From the NCBI GenBank assembly GCA_022749755.1, contig CM040444.1:9048774-9112773 (forward strand): a stretch of DNA of 64,000 nt, given 5' to 3'. The notes beneath the pieces were generated by a model that had not been told where the DNA came from, made no database searches, and worked only from the letters and a program-made list of their open reading frames with translations. This document shows, piece after piece, positions 1-13,345 of the stretch. The translations under genes were made by a program, and so were the position numbers. Each line of letters opens with the position of its first letter. Positions within the stretch are counted from its first letter, which is position 1. The DNA is from Azadirachta indica (lineage: Eukaryota; Streptophyta; Magnoliopsida; Sapindales; Meliaceae).

Positions 1-525
1 AGACCAGAGTACAAAGGTCCTCTCTCTGTATGTAATAATTCCAAGAATAAGCAGTGGAAAGGATATATATGTGAGAACATTATTTCTCCAAGAACTTAAG
101 AACATATATACTGTCACACCAACTTGGAAAACAAATTTAAGAAAATTCCTTGGCCATAAATCATTGTCTTCTAAGGAGTAAGCTGTGATATTATTTGGAC
201 CACCGAGATGCAATTGAAGGATCGACGCCCAAAATGTTTGGAATTTGTTTGGTATTGAACACTAATCATCTCCAGATTCTCCTTGGTAGCCAAAAAGAAC
301 TCTTAAGGCATATGTTGGAAGCTAATCTGCTATCATATACCGCAGACCAGACAAGAATCTTTATCCAGATTTTTGCTATGTATTTTCTTCGAAGACCAAA
401 TATCGTAAGGGTAAACTGTAAAAAGAGGCTAAGAAAAATTGCAAATCGAACCCCTCATTTGATGCAAAGAATCGTCAATAGTTCTAGTAAAATTTGCATG
501 GCTCTCAGACTTTTTTTTTCTCTTC
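1..525 (-). pseudogene. DUF4220/DUF594 family membrane protein, broken 5' part
   Basis: Read on the minus strand, pieces in different frames line up with the N-terminal half of plant DUF4220 proteins. First comes a segment containing LSLFLQFTLTIFGLRRKYIA (about 430-370). Then comes ALRVLFGYQGESGDD (about 320-265), then LQLHLGGPNNITAYSLEDND (about 210-155), and last a hydrophobic segment ending in YRERTLYSG at the window edge. The LHLGGPxxITAYSLEDN stretch is the family's most typical motif. At least two in-frame stops (one before LPTYALRVL, one after GESGDD) and one or more frameshifts prevent translation. The rest of the gene would lie left of base 1. Family members are multi-pass membrane proteins of unknown function. 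Family assignment rests on motif recall; the pseudogene state is read directly. Confidence 0.72.
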
Positions 526-584
526 CTTTAAAAGGTTCAACTGCAAACAACTAAAATGTTTTCCAAAACACAACCCCAAAAAGA

Positions 585-960
585 GATTGTCTTGACACAA
601 AATATATGTCAAGTAATAATCTTTCATGACACTTAGATTTGTGTCAATATATCTACTATCACAAATAATGACACTTGAAATTTGTGTTAAGAGATGTGAC
701 AAAATCTTAACACAAAATTTATGTCAAGACAGACTTTTTTTGACATTTGTTTTTGTGTCAATATAGTTTTTAAAAATTTTTAATAGATTTTAAGTGTTAT
801 AGGTACTGACATTTGAAATATGTGTCATAAAATATTATATGATTGAATCTTTCTTAACAATTACTCTAGACACATGTTTAGTATCACAGATGATGATATC
901 TATTTTGAATCAAAATCTCTTGACATTTACTTGACATAATTTTAACTTTTATTTTTGTGT
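585..960. repeat. Subterminal palindromic repeats of CACTA-1
   Basis: About six to eight imperfect copies of a roughly 20-bp module, of the form TGACACTTGAAATTTGTGTTA, occur in both orientations. Examples sit near 592-613, 627-647, 669-689, 711-735, 738-762 and 808-831. Each copy is itself close to an inverted repeat (TGACAC ... GTGTCA). Dense short repeats near the ends are the known binding sites for the TnpA-type protein in En/Spm elements; the assignment here is by position and pattern. Confidence 0.6.
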
Positions 961-2930
961 CAAGAATGTTTGAAGCATGTAATAAGATATATTTGTGATA
1001 AATTTATGATTCTTTATATTGGTTATTATTGGTTTATTTAACAATAGTTTTGGATTTATTATATTAATTTATTAATTGATTGTTAGCTTGATGTCATACT
1101 TAAAATAAATAATAAATATTGAAAATATACTTTTTATTAATAATAAATGTCAATTTAACGCAGGATTACATTGAAATTTATCATAATTAAATTATCTAAA
1201 ATGTAACACTTAACAATAATCTTAAAGATACTATAATGACCTTATTCACAAATACAATAAATTGTACAACACTAAACAATAGTTTTCAATTTCAATTAAA
1301 AACCAATAATCAACTTTGAAATATAAGAATATAAACAATGATCAATAAAATATTTAAAATGTGTATAATTTATAGCTTTGAGAAGGTGTAAAACCATAGA
1401 TACCTACCATTAAGGAAATGATAGTCCTTGTCTTGCTCCAACTTTCAATAAATTTAACAAATGTATTCTATATAAAAGTTAATAAAATTTTAAATAAAAA
1501 ATTAAAACATATCTTTGTTCATCCAAAAAATTTCAAATTGTGATTATGAACAAATATCAATGTATACAACATAATTGTAATATAAAAAAAATTACAAACA
1601 TAAAAAAAATTATAGCTATGTCAACAAATATTAAATTAATTTTTCTAAACAATAATTCTACTAAAATTCAAGATTCTTTATCATTTAATCCTTTTCATTC
1701 ACACTAAGTGGAAAAGATTTAAGTGCATAGACAAATTACCAGTATTTAAATCAATATGTACAACATAAATGTCAAATTTATATTATATTACCCATAATGA
1801 AATGAAGAGAATATCAAATTTCATTTACCCTTTTAAATTTTGATGATATAAATGAAACTAACATCAAGAAACTAATTGATAACAAAAGCTACTAGCAAAT
1901 TAGCCTTTTTACATATGAATCGTCAAACAAATTTCATCAAAAATATCCTTAAAATTACACGAGAAGATTTTAGTCTACTACCAACAATATTTGGGTAATA
2001 TAATAAGAGTTAGCTAGTACTCATCAATATAAATTGAGATCAATTGTACAATATTTTAATATAAAACATTTCATGTAAATATCAATAAATATGATATACA
2101 AATTAAAAATCAACTTTTTATGTCAAGGTAGCCCTTTCTTCTTGTTTTGTACAAACTTAAAATGGTTAACCTCAATCAATATCAGTTAAATTTGCAAAAC
2201 AACATAAATATATATCTTTATCAACTTCTTGTTAATTTCAATCATAACCCTAAAATATGAAATATCTCCATTAAAACAACTAAAACTACATTCAATCTAC
2301 AATCACAACTACCAAACTAACTTAACTACATTCAGTCATATGTAACAATTCCTAACAATTCTATGAAAGCAATCATCCAATAAATAAATATCAAATCAAG
2401 TCCATCCATAATCATACCATATTAATTTTAGACACAACCCTAAAACATGAAACCATCTCATTGGAGCAAATAAAAAGTACTATATTCAACTACCACCATT
2501 ATCAAATTAACATAATTATAAATATCTAATCATATGTGATAATTCCTAACAATTTTATGAAAACAATCATCCAATATATCAATATAAAATCGAGTTCATC
2601 CATAAATACACCATGTAGTTGAAAATAAAACATAAAACAATCAATAATATGTAACAATTCCTAACAATTTATAAAAGTAACCATCCAATAAATAAACATG
2701 TATAACCACACATGTAATTGAAAATAGAATAAACAATAGTACTCATATTTACCTATAAAGTTAGAAAAAAAATGAGCCCATGTCATCCAAGTATTATCTA
2801 TCTCTTCTTTACTATAACTCTCCTTATCTTTAAACTATAAATGATATTCATTCACATCAATTCATGAGTTGAAATAAATAAAAATAATGATTAGATATCG
2901 TAAGCATATTTAATATATCACAAACACTTA
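961..2930. other. AT-rich non-coding 3' part of CACTA-1
   Basis: No gene seen. Very AT-rich sequence between the subterminal repeats and the last Ulp1 exon. It contains loosely repeated phrases such as 'taacaattcctaacaatt' with 'catccaat' (about 2340-2700), suggesting old internal tandem copies of about 180-200 bp. Confidence 0.4.
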
Positions 2931-2934
2931 CATT

Positions 2935-5900
2935 TACCATAAGTAAGCTTCTATCATCCATAATATCTTCAATCTACCGCATGACATAATACCCACATTC
3001 CACTAACCTTGGTTGCCTTAGGGCCTGTTGACATGAAAATTAATGCTCTCAACATGCATCCTTTATGTTTAGTTTAAACTTATCAGGTTGCTTGATAATT
3101 TACCAATTAAAGTACTTTTAGTTTATACTTACTTCATATAATTCAATATTTGTGCAACTTTTCAAATATATGTACATATATTCAAATACAATTAAAGCAT
3201 GATTATTCAATACCTTAACAGTGGTCAACTGCACATTTGTCTTTTTTTTATTATGTTGAGTAGCGAAAATCGTAATGCCCCTATAAATATATACATAATT
3301 AATTAATGAACGTAGAATAATATTGATAACTATACCTCAAGAAAAATTAGGTCACCCATACCTGTTTATCAATTCTCGAATATCAATACCTAGCTCTTTC
3401 CTTAAAGGATCTAGATAGTATGCTGCCTTCATTTTTAGATTAATAACAACCAAAACCCAATGGAATTTGCAAATCAAAGCTTATTAGAAAAGTGTAATTG
3501 CATGTTAAAACCTTTAATTAAAAGTCATACCCTAGATTATATGCATAAAAGCTAGCTGACATTGCTTCAATTACTCTAATCTCTTTGCAACTGCATGGCA
3601 CCTGTCATCACAAGTCTTTCTGGCATTTGTTTTATTTGCAATAGATACGTTGCCAAGATTAATAAATCCAAACTCTTGTGACTTATGCTCATTCTTCCTT
3701 TTCTCATTCAAATACTTGTTAAAAAAAAAAAGGAAGAAAGGATATTAACAGTTACCTATTGTCTCTATGCAATAAATAGCAAAAAAAATTAACCATAAAT
3801 CATAAAAATTTCTACTTACGCCAACCATAAATACATGTTGTTGACATTTGTTTCTCTCATATAAATTATAGCATGACATTCATCTCTCCCAATAAATGCT
3901 GTACAAAGTCCTCCATATATCTCATTGTCTAATGCATATAAAATAGCCTGATCAGCTAGTAATGATCGATTGAAATACTTCACAAATATTTCCATATTTG
4001 GATTCCTTTTCATATTCATAGTCCCCAAATTTCTTGTTATCTGCATTAGTATCATTGGTTTCATACTTTCTTTGGCTTTAATCAGATTTTTCAGGTTGCA
4101 TCCAGGTTTGATAGGCTTGTTTGAGCATTGTTTTATGTGCAGCATTAACATGTTTCACAGGGGTTTCAAACACCTTTTTCTTTATTATATTTTGTTGCTC
4201 CTTTAAACTTACTTTTTTTTTTAATTGCCGCTGCCTTTTTTTACTATAATGCAAATGAAAAATATATATTAAATGAATAAAAAAGTAATTTGAGTTGGTA
4301 AGAAAAACATAGACAACATATCGTGTATACCGAAGATTTTGAATCAATCATATACTCTTCTTCCTCGACCTTCTCAGCATCCCCTTCCTCAAGTTGTACT
4401 TTTTCTTCCTCTAATTTCTCAGCATTCCCTCCTTCAAGTCATGCTTCTTCTACATCAACCATTTTGTCTCTTTCACATAAAATTTTTTGTGCATTTGAAT
4501 TTGCGACTGAAGCCTATTTCGATATTTTGTCTAAAAGTTTTCAAAGTTCTTCCAATTGAGCACTGAATTCAAAAAAATTTTGGTCATAAATCCTTCTTTC
4601 TCGCTCATAAGACTTATTGCCATGAGGGGTGTTGAAGTACATTGAAAGGGTTATAAACTTTCCTACCCTTTACAGCCTAGCCTTATGCTCTTATTCACGC
4701 ATTTTCCCAACGATTGTGTCAATATGTCATTCTTACCATCACTCATTAATGAGCCATTCTTCTTTTTCTCTGATAGCTCATCCTAAATTAAGATTAAAAA
4801 TATAATGGATTAATTACAATTGCTAAAAATTAGATATAAATCTACAAAAACATTTGAAAAATGTTGGAAATTTATACTTACAATTTTTTTCTGTTATAGG
4901 CAAAACTGCTAGTTGAAAGCCTCTATTTTTTAGCTGGTGAACTCTTTTTCAAGCAACACTCTTGTCAATTTGGTCTTCAAAAATATCTAATTCTGCATAC
5001 TACAAATAATTGATATAAAAACCTATTAGGCTTGTACAAATTGACATGTTTTTAAGTAAGGTATATTTAACATTCTTGAAATCCGTACCTAGTTCAAGGA
5101 AAAAAGACATACAAAACAAAAAATACATGTAGATTTGAGATTTATTGTCGTATAACTAATAGAGTTTGTTGTAAATCTTGTCTAAATTAAAGCTTTTCAA
5201 TTAGATAAGAAAGAGAATTATGATAGATATATTGCATTTTATCTTTATAATAAATATAGTCTAACTAATAGAATCTAACTTACCAACTGTTGCCTGAGAC
5301 CAGCATAACCACTTTTACCTGACAAGTGGTTATAAATATTTTATGCCCTTTTTTCTCTTGCAGTTGTTCACACTTTCTACATGCAACATTTTAATTTAGG
5401 GTTAAAATTAATACCAACAATGGAAAATGCCAAAAATAAAAGTTTGTGTTTGGACAAATACTGCAAAATTATCGGTAAGACAATCTGCCACAAATACATC
5501 ACAATGTTCTTGTTTGATAAAGTTGTAATGCAAAGTAGGTTTTTTAGCATCTTCAGATTGTCTCTATAAGGAAGTATATGCTCACTTGTTAACATGCACT
5601 TAAAATTTCTGAATGTCGTGCCAAGTGTTTTGAAAACTTGATTTTTACTTTTCACACTTAATACATAACAATCTTATAGAAAGAACAAAAAAACAATGTA
5701 CACAAATAAGTCAGAAACATAAGGAACAAAAGATTGAACTAGTCAAAAAATTTACTTTTTGTCCATTTGAAATACAATTAATTACTCAAAAAGAAAAGAA
5801 AAATGAGGGCTCAATAATCTAATAATTTGAAGTTGATACATAATTGTTGGAATTTAAATAATGTAATAAATTACAATTAACCATAATTGGTAAGTTATCA

Positions 5901-6644
5901 CAACCTTTAAAATTCTAGAAAATGAAATATATAATAGACAATTAACCACAATAAAATGAAAATTACCAAAAAAAAAAATTTCTTATTTCTAAAAAAAAAA
6001 TTTAGATTTAATAAAATGAAATATATAATAGACAATTAACCACAACAGCATTGCAACCTTCAAAATTCTAGAAAATTGAATTTTTATTTCTTCCACACTA
6101 TGCAGTTTAGAATTCTTAGACATCATCAATAAGCATGCAGGTTAATTAGAATAAACAAATAACTATTGAAATCTAAGAACTAATGTTGAAAATAATAAAA
6201 ATAACAATAATCAAGTAATTAAGCATGGTTAGGAACAATTTTAATCCAAATAATGCACAAATAAGAGAAAGATATAGAAAATGGCAAAACAATTTATTGA
6301 ATTACCTGTACTAATTTCCACATATCTTCTTTCATCCATAAAGGCACTAATTTCCAATCCTTGTATATGATTGGAACGGTAGTTCAAGCCAAAATGCTCA
6401 AGGCACTAACTGAATCATTAGCTTCTTCTCTATAAAGGACTCCAAACATGTTGTAGCTAAGAATCATTTTCCCATTATCACTTATGCTTTTCTTCTTCAT
6501 ATTATTCATTGTCATCTTGGTAACTCCTCTTGACCTAGAGTTACTCTCTGTTAGGTTGTCTTGTTCACTCTTCATTGTGGTATCTATACTATGATCATCT
6601 TCATCAATATCCTCTATCATGTGTTCTACAGGATCCTTTTCCAT
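2935..6644 (-). pseudogene. CACTA-1 second gene: PTTA/En-Spm domain plus Ulp1 (C48) protease, broken
   Basis: Reading right to left, the PTTA/Transposase_24-type domain starts at 6644 with an acidic N-terminus. It continues through VPIIYKDWKLVPLWMKEDMW (about 6375-6310), a KTLGTTFRNFK piece (about 5650), a VADCLTDNF piece (about 5490) and DELSEKKKNGSLMSDGKNDI (about 4785-4725). A Ulp1-type cysteine protease domain follows: an FGFINLG segment near 3690, the histidine motif HWVLVVIN (about 3465-3440), an aspartate in YYLDPL (about 3420), and the cysteine motif ECGYYVMR (about 2985-2960). So His, Asp and Cys of the catalytic set are all still encoded. Exons are separated by introns, and frameshifts and stops (for example right after GYYVMR) break the frame. 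This protease is a known passenger of plant CACTA elements; its role in transposition is not settled. Confidence 0.68.
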
Positions 6645-6895
6645 CCTGAAAATATGACATATAAAAAGCTATTAGAAATTATTGAAACACTAATAATTCA
6701 AACCAAACACAACAAAAAAAAAATACAAAAACGCATCAATTTAATGGCATGTATAAGTTATTGGCATAAGAGAAAAATATACATGAATTAGAGCATATAA
6801 TAGGTAAACACTGTTAAAATACATAAAAAAAGATATGAAGCAAAAAAAATAATAATAACTTACTGCCATAAGCCATACCAATAATATATATAGTT

Positions 6896-9800
6896 TTAAT
6901 TAGTATTGACCCAAATTCCCTCACCATCTATCTGAGCAAAGTTGACATCGCTATCACCCACATCATATAAATCAATCAGAGGTAATTCTTTACTGAATGG
7001 TTCATAGGTCATTATGTTGTCTAACTTGCCATCAGTGCATTCACCCTTAGAAGAAACATGACAAACAATTGACCATCTACTATTAAGTTGGTCTTTTATG
7101 TAAAATACTTGCTTTGTTTGCGAGGCCAGGATAAAGAGATTTGACCTATAGCCCATCTGATTAAGATCAACTAAAGTAAACCCAAGCTCATCCATTTTGA
7201 CACGATTTTGACTATCAACCTTATTGCAGTTGAATATGCAGATTTTAAATTTACGGTAGTCAAATTTCCACATTTCAGTAATCATTCTATAAAATGTCAT
7301 GTCTCTTAAAATTGGATGTTTGTCCTTTGCAATTGATATTTGTATCATTGTGGCCACAATACAAACCCCACTATTTTGTGTTACCCAATTATCATCTCGA
7401 TCTTGAGTTTTAAATTGAAATCAATTAATTACATAACCCGGATACATATGTACACAAGTAAGCGGACCTCATGATAGCTATATCAAAGTCTCTGATATCA
7501 ATTCACCATTATCCAAGTTCATCGATACCTAGCATAATAAGTGTGAACATATAAATTTATCACTAAATGATAATAATTCAAGAAATAATTGAATAATGAA
7601 AAAATGGATTACCTTTTCCATTAATCAATTTGCAAAACTACGGTTATATTGATCTTGTAAACATTTATTATTTTTCGATTGTTATGGGTGTTGCCTCTTT
7701 AAGCATTCCATATGCTCTCTAACTAACAAGTTTGCATAAGTAAACCATAAGACATGAACATATTATTCATTCATAATTTAAAAAGAATGGAATGAGAAAC
7801 TTACTTCATGTATAGTTACACTAGTTCGATATTCCTCAAGACATAAAAATGGGCTGATTCTAATAAATTTGCATCAATTAATTGTAGAAGTCTGATAGAT
7901 AAATGTCTCTCAACTGACACATTACCCTTGTATGTAGATAAATTTCCAATAGAGTGGAAGTTGGTCAAGTAATCAGCACAAAACTCTAACGCTTCTTCAG
8001 AAATGTAACATTCAACTATACATCCTTCAGGTCGGTTACGATTACGCACATGACCTTTAAGGACTTTCATAAATCTCTCAAATGGATATATCCACCTTAG
8101 GTGAACACCACATAGTCTAACTTCAGGCATAAGATGGACTGTCAAATGAACTATTATGTCAAAAAATGATGGTATGGATATCGCTTCAAATAAGGATAAT
8201 GTTTCAGCAATACCACGCTCCATTTCTTTCAATTTTGAAACATCGATAATCGTGCTACGTAAAGCATTGAAGAAGAATCATAGACGCATAATGGCATACC
8301 TAACATGTTTTGGCAAAATAGATCTTATTGCTAATGGCTATAATTATTGCATCAAAATATGATAGTCGTGTGACTTAAGACCTTGAAGCTTTAACTAATT
8401 TATACACACAAGGTTCTTAAAGAATGAACGATAACCATCAGAAGCCTTTATATCCATTAATATTTTGCAAAACTCTTTCTTTTCTTCTTTATTTACTGTG
8501 TAACATGATGAAGGCAAAAAAGTACACCTTTTACCTTTGGCATCAAGCGCCAACTCTGTCCTCGTGCCCATATGAACAAGATCAAGACTTTGATTTTTTC
8601 CATGCTTAAATTTGCCTAGGATATTAAGCAATGTGTCATATATGTTCTGACATACATTTTTCTCAATGTGCCTGACATCCAATTGATGACGCACATAAAG
8701 ATGCTTCCAATATTCAAGCTCAAAGAATATAAACTTTTTCTTCCACAATTCGGGGTTATTACCATCCTTAATCTTTCGTTTCTTCATCTTCATTTTCCCC
8801 TATCTACAACAAATGCCATCAACCTTTCGTAAGATATCCTCTCCAATTAATGGTGCAACAGAGGATCCAAACTCATGTTTGCCATCAAAAGCTTTCTTTT
8901 GTCTTCAAAATGGACGATTCGATGGAAGGAAACGTTGATGCCCCATATATGCATTTTTTTTACTATATTTAAGTAAGATAGAATGTGTGTTTTGCCCACA
9001 ATATAGACAAGCATAATACCCTTTGCAAGTGCACCCAAATAAATTTCCATATGCAGAAAAGTCATTTATTGTCCACATAAATATAACTCGCAAGTTCAAG
9101 AACTCTTTTCTATATGCATCATATGTGTCTATACTAACATCCCATAACATTTTCAAGTCATCAATTAAAGGTGATAAATACACATCAATGTCATTCCCAG
9201 GCTGTCGTGGACCAGAAATCAACAAGGACAACATTATGAATTTCCTCTTCATCCATAACCATGGTGGAGAATTATATACTATAAGTACAATTGGCTAGCA
9301 ACTATATGTACTACTAAAGGAACTATAGGGGTTAATTCATCAACACCTAAGGCAAGACAAAGATTTCTAGGATCTGACCCAGAAGTCAACCATTTATCGT
9401 CAATCAACTTCCACGAAGATGAATCAACTGGAAGTCAAACCTTCCCATCATTTACCTTTTCATGTACGTGCCAAGTTAAGTCCTTGGAAATTTGTGAAGA
9501 TTGAAACATTCGCTTAAATTTATGAATTAGAGGGAAATACAATAATAGTTTTGTAGGAACACCTTTTCTAACACAATTCTTGGAATCTCATTTTGTTTTC
9601 CACCTTGATCACAAAAAGGGCAGTTAGAAAGTGATTCATACTCTTTTCGATATAGTATGCAATCATTTAGGCAAACATGTATTTTCACATACTCTAAGCC
9701 CAAGTAAGACAACGTTTTCTTTGCTTCGTACATGGATGTAGGTATTTCATTTTCATTAAATAGCATATCCGCTAAAAGCTTCAACAAATTCACCAAAGCT

Positions 9801-10480
9801 AGTATCTGACACTCATATTTCCCCTTTAAATTGTATAACCTACCCAATACAGCAATCTTAGTATATTTTGTGTAGGCAAAATATAAGGGTTTTTCAGCGT
9901 CTTCAAGTAGTTTCTTAAAACCCTTAGGATCCCTTTCATAATTCTTATAAGCATCATGAGTTATTTCTATTTTATCACCAAAATCATGACTTGTAGACCA
10001 TGTATAAATATGGTCTTCAATAGGTTTTGATGTTCCAGAAGGATTTCCCTCACCATGCCAAATCCAAATTTTGTAAGTTTTATCAAAACCATACCTAAAT
10101 AGATGATATTTGACATCATTGAGATATAGAAATGATAAGTTTCAATATTTTGAACATGGACATCTTAGTAGGGCAGGATTTTCAAAGTGTTTAACTGTAA
10201 ATTCCATAAATTTAGTGACACCACCATCATATTCCATAGATCCCCTATCACATGATATGCATGATTTGTTCATTTTTATTTTTTTAATACCTACTACCAA
10301 AACTACTACAAAGTTATTGCAGACAAACATTTGTAAAGAAATTGATTTAAAAAAGATAAATGCAATATTAAATATAAAATCTTGTTTAATTTGAAATATT
10401 TTCTTATTAAAAGGAAAGAAATCAAATCTAAAATAAATATTAAAATAAATCAATTTTAAATTAACTTATTTTCTTTATTA
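6896..10480 (-). pseudogene. TNP2-type CACTA transposase of CACTA-1, broken
   Basis: The domains run in the normal order on the minus strand. A transposase-associated N-terminal domain (MNKSCISCDRGSMEYDGGV, with CPCSKY) lies at about 10270-10140. The tnp2 domain covers about 9850-8395, with KKTLSYLGLEYVKIHVC, CPFCDQGG, the SGPRQPGNDIDVYL stretch and IEKNVCQNIYDTLLNI. DUF4218 is at about 8232-7816 (HLMPEVRLCG, VRNRNRPEGCIVECY). DUF4216 is at 7357-6896 (FYIKDQLNSRWSIVCHV, ending EGIWVNTN). Family proteins are roughly 1000 residues or more; this copy is split among several frames with stops between 10140 and 9850 and elsewhere. It would have cut and pasted CACTA elements by binding their ends. 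Short introns may account for some breaks, but not for the stops inside conserved blocks. Confidence 0.85.
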
Positions 10481-11024
10481 ACTAAAAGAAATATTTTTTA
10501 AATAAATAAGAAAATACAGATCAATTATTAAACTTTTACATAAATTATAAAATCAAATTGATTTATTCTAAATATTTTTTAATTATTAATGAAAGACTTA
10601 TTTTTCTCAATTAATTTTTTTTAGCATAATCCTTTTTTATATTTTAAATGTGTTTGTTGGAGAGAGTTTGTGTGAATTAATCTTGCTTGGCTATTAGAAC
10701 CCAATATGTTAGCCTTGGTTGAATCAACGTTTAATTATGAAATTTTAATTTCTTGCTAGTATTTGTTTATGAACATGCAAGTTTTCTTTTGCCCAGAACA
10801 TGGAATATGTTAATTAATCTTTTGTAATTGCACCAATAAAATATGAAGAGCATGTTTTAACTGAGCTAATCGTTAGTAATGTATAAATCAATACTCATAC
10901 ATATTTTATATGGTTGATTGATGTTGATGAGTTTATATTTTAAGTGCTGAGATTTTAGTCATTTTATGATTTGTGTTGTGCAAATTTTGAAGCATATATC
11001 CATTTAAATAGTATAGATTGTTAT

Positions 11025-11760
11025 ACTAAGTAATGCTAAGTGAAAAATATAATTAAATTGGCATGTAATATATTTATTTCAAAGGTAATTCTATTATTCT
11101 TTATATATAATATATTTTATTATAGATTGATATTTATTTATAATTTAATGTACTTTTTAAACACCTAATTTATAACTAAAAATTAAGTTATTTATTTAAT
11201 AACAATATGTTAATCATTAAATATTAATTAGGCATTAAAAATAGATCATAAATAATATTAATCTATAAATAAAATGATTATAGTGTCATACTTATGATTA
11301 TGTTATAATTTATATTTATGCGTAGCTAAAATATATAAAAAAATATATATTATACTTTATCCCCTGAATTTTGGGAGAAATATGAAATATCCCCCCGAAT
11401 TTTTGGTCTATCTTAAATACCCTGATTTTTAAAAAATTGTTGAAATACTCCCTGAGATATTATTTTTAACATAAATTAATTATTTGACTGAACTATTAGA
11501 AAATAAATAAAATAATTAATATAATTTTATTACAATATTTAATTTCTAAAGGTAATATTTACTCTTAATCTTTTTTTTTAACATTTGCTATCAATTTTTT
11601 TTAGTAGTATTAACTGTATATAAAATTTTAATTAATAAATTAACAAGTATTATCAGAACTCACAGTAGATTTTCTACAATATCAACATTGTAAAAAATTT
11701 TACAATTAATTAAAAATTATATGTTGTAAAAAATTTAGAATTAATGTTATCACAAATAAT
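11025..11760 (+). repeat. Direct repeat, copy 1
   Basis: Begins near 'ctaagtaatgctaagtg' and is collinear with 12551-13345 over about 735 bp. Shared landmarks in order: 'taaattggcatgtaatatat', 'tatttcaaaggtaat', 'attaattaggcatta', 'agctaaaatatataaaa', 'ttatactttaycc' followed by a 'ctgaatt' phrase, and 'ttttacaattaattaaaaat'. It is non-coding. A further shared piece after copy 1 (about 12385-12540) matches the tail of copy 2 (about 13335-13455), so copy 1 carries about 640 bp that copy 2 lacks. Confidence 0.75.
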
Positions 11761-12550
11761 TTGCAATTGATATTGTCAAAATTTGACAACTAGGAAGATT
11801 TTGATAGTATTAATTATACATACTTATTAAAATAAACTATTATAATAAATAATCAATTTCAAAAATTATTTATAATTAATATTGTTTAAAAAACTAACAA
11901 CAAATTTAAAAAAAAAAAAAATTAAAGGTAAAAAAATTAAATATTATGATAAACTAGGTCATTATTTTTTAATAAATTAAGATTTGTGAATAATTTTAAA
12001 ATTATTAAAACTAAGTTTGTTGTCACATTTTTAAGGCTACTTTAAATTCATATTTTCACATTTTCAAAGCTAGCACATCTCTCCCTATCTCTCTCTCTCT
12101 CTCTCAGACCCTAGATTTTCTCAATTTCCCTCATTTTCTCTTCCTTTATTTTCTTGGAAAAATTTTAAGCACATCAATCATTTTGGATTGTTGATGTTTT
12201 ATTTCTCACCAAAAAGGAGAAAATTTTTTTAAGAAAAACAGTTCATTATTATTTTACATTAACTTCTCTCTCTAGATTTCATGCTCTGATTATTGTATAT
12301 ATAAAGAGATTGTCATTTGATTGTTTGTTACTTATATAATAAAATTAAGTTGAATTTTTCTCTTAAAAAGGTAAATAAAATAAATTTAAATTAAATTATA
12401 TATAGAAATAAATCATATATAAAAGTAATTATTAATTATTAATATTATTATACCATGTGTTGTGTATATTTATGTTTTTACTATTTTTTTCATATATCTA
12501 ATATCAAATTATTAATTAGTATTTTATAAATATCAATTTATTTATACTTT

Positions 12551-13345
12551 AATTAAGTAGTGCTATGTGAAAATCATAATTAAATTGGCATGTAATATAT
12601 ATTTATTTCAAAGGTAATAAAACTCTTATTCTTTCTATAAAATGTATTTTATTGTAAATTAATATTTATTTATAATTTAATCTATTTTTTAATACCTAAT
12701 TTATAACTAAAATATTGAATTATTTATTTTAATTATAATGTGTTAATCATTCAATATTAATTAGGCATTAGAAAATAGATTATAAATAATATCAATCTAT
12801 GAATAAAATAGACTACAATGCAATACTTATGATGATGTTATAATTTATATTTATAGGTAGCTAAAATATATAAAAATATATATATTATACTTTACCTTCC
12901 TGAATTCTGAGGAAACATGAAATACCCTTAAGTTTTTGGTCTAACTTTTAAAAAATTGTTGAGATACTCCCTCATTAAGACATTATTCTTAACATAAATT
13001 GTCTATTTAACTCAACTATCAAAAAACATATAAAATAGCCCAATTGTTCTTATTTTTATTTTTGTAATAATCAACATAATTTTATTACGATATTTAATTT
13101 TGAAATTACAATAATATTTGACCCTTAACTTTTTATTTTTTATTTTTTTACATTTGCTAGCAATTTTTTAGTAATATTAATTATATATAAAATTTTAATT
13201 AATAATATTAACAAGTATTGTCAAAACTCACAATAAATTTTCTACAATATTAACAATATAAAATGTTTGTTGTAAAAAAATTTTACAATTAATTAAAAAT
13301 TATGTTGTAAAAAAAATGTTATGTTGTAAAAAATTATATATAAAA
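12551..13345 (+). repeat. Direct repeat, copy 2
   Basis: Second, diverged copy of 11025-11760 in the same orientation and the same order of landmarks, with small indels throughout. It is old by eye, roughly 80-85 percent identical. Non-coding. Confidence 0.75.

Larger units (their letters stand above)
585..10480 (-). mobile_element. CACTA-1, En/Spm-like DNA transposon (decayed, two-gene)
   Basis: About 9.9 kb holding two minus-strand genes typical of autonomous plant CACTA elements. A TNP2-type transposase gene lies at about 6896-10480, and a PTTA/En-Spm gene with a Ulp1 protease domain at about 2935-6644. A dense block of short palindromic repeats (585-960) lies on the 3' side of both genes, where subterminal repeats are expected. 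I found no clean CACTA terminal inverted repeat or 3-bp target duplication at either edge, so the boundaries are approximate and at least one end is probably lost. Both genes carry several stops or frameshifts, so the copy cannot move by itself. Confidence 0.75.

Noticed and set aside
585..960. A CRISPR-like repeat array
   Set aside because: The units are palindromic, unevenly spaced and inverted at random, in a plant transposon context.
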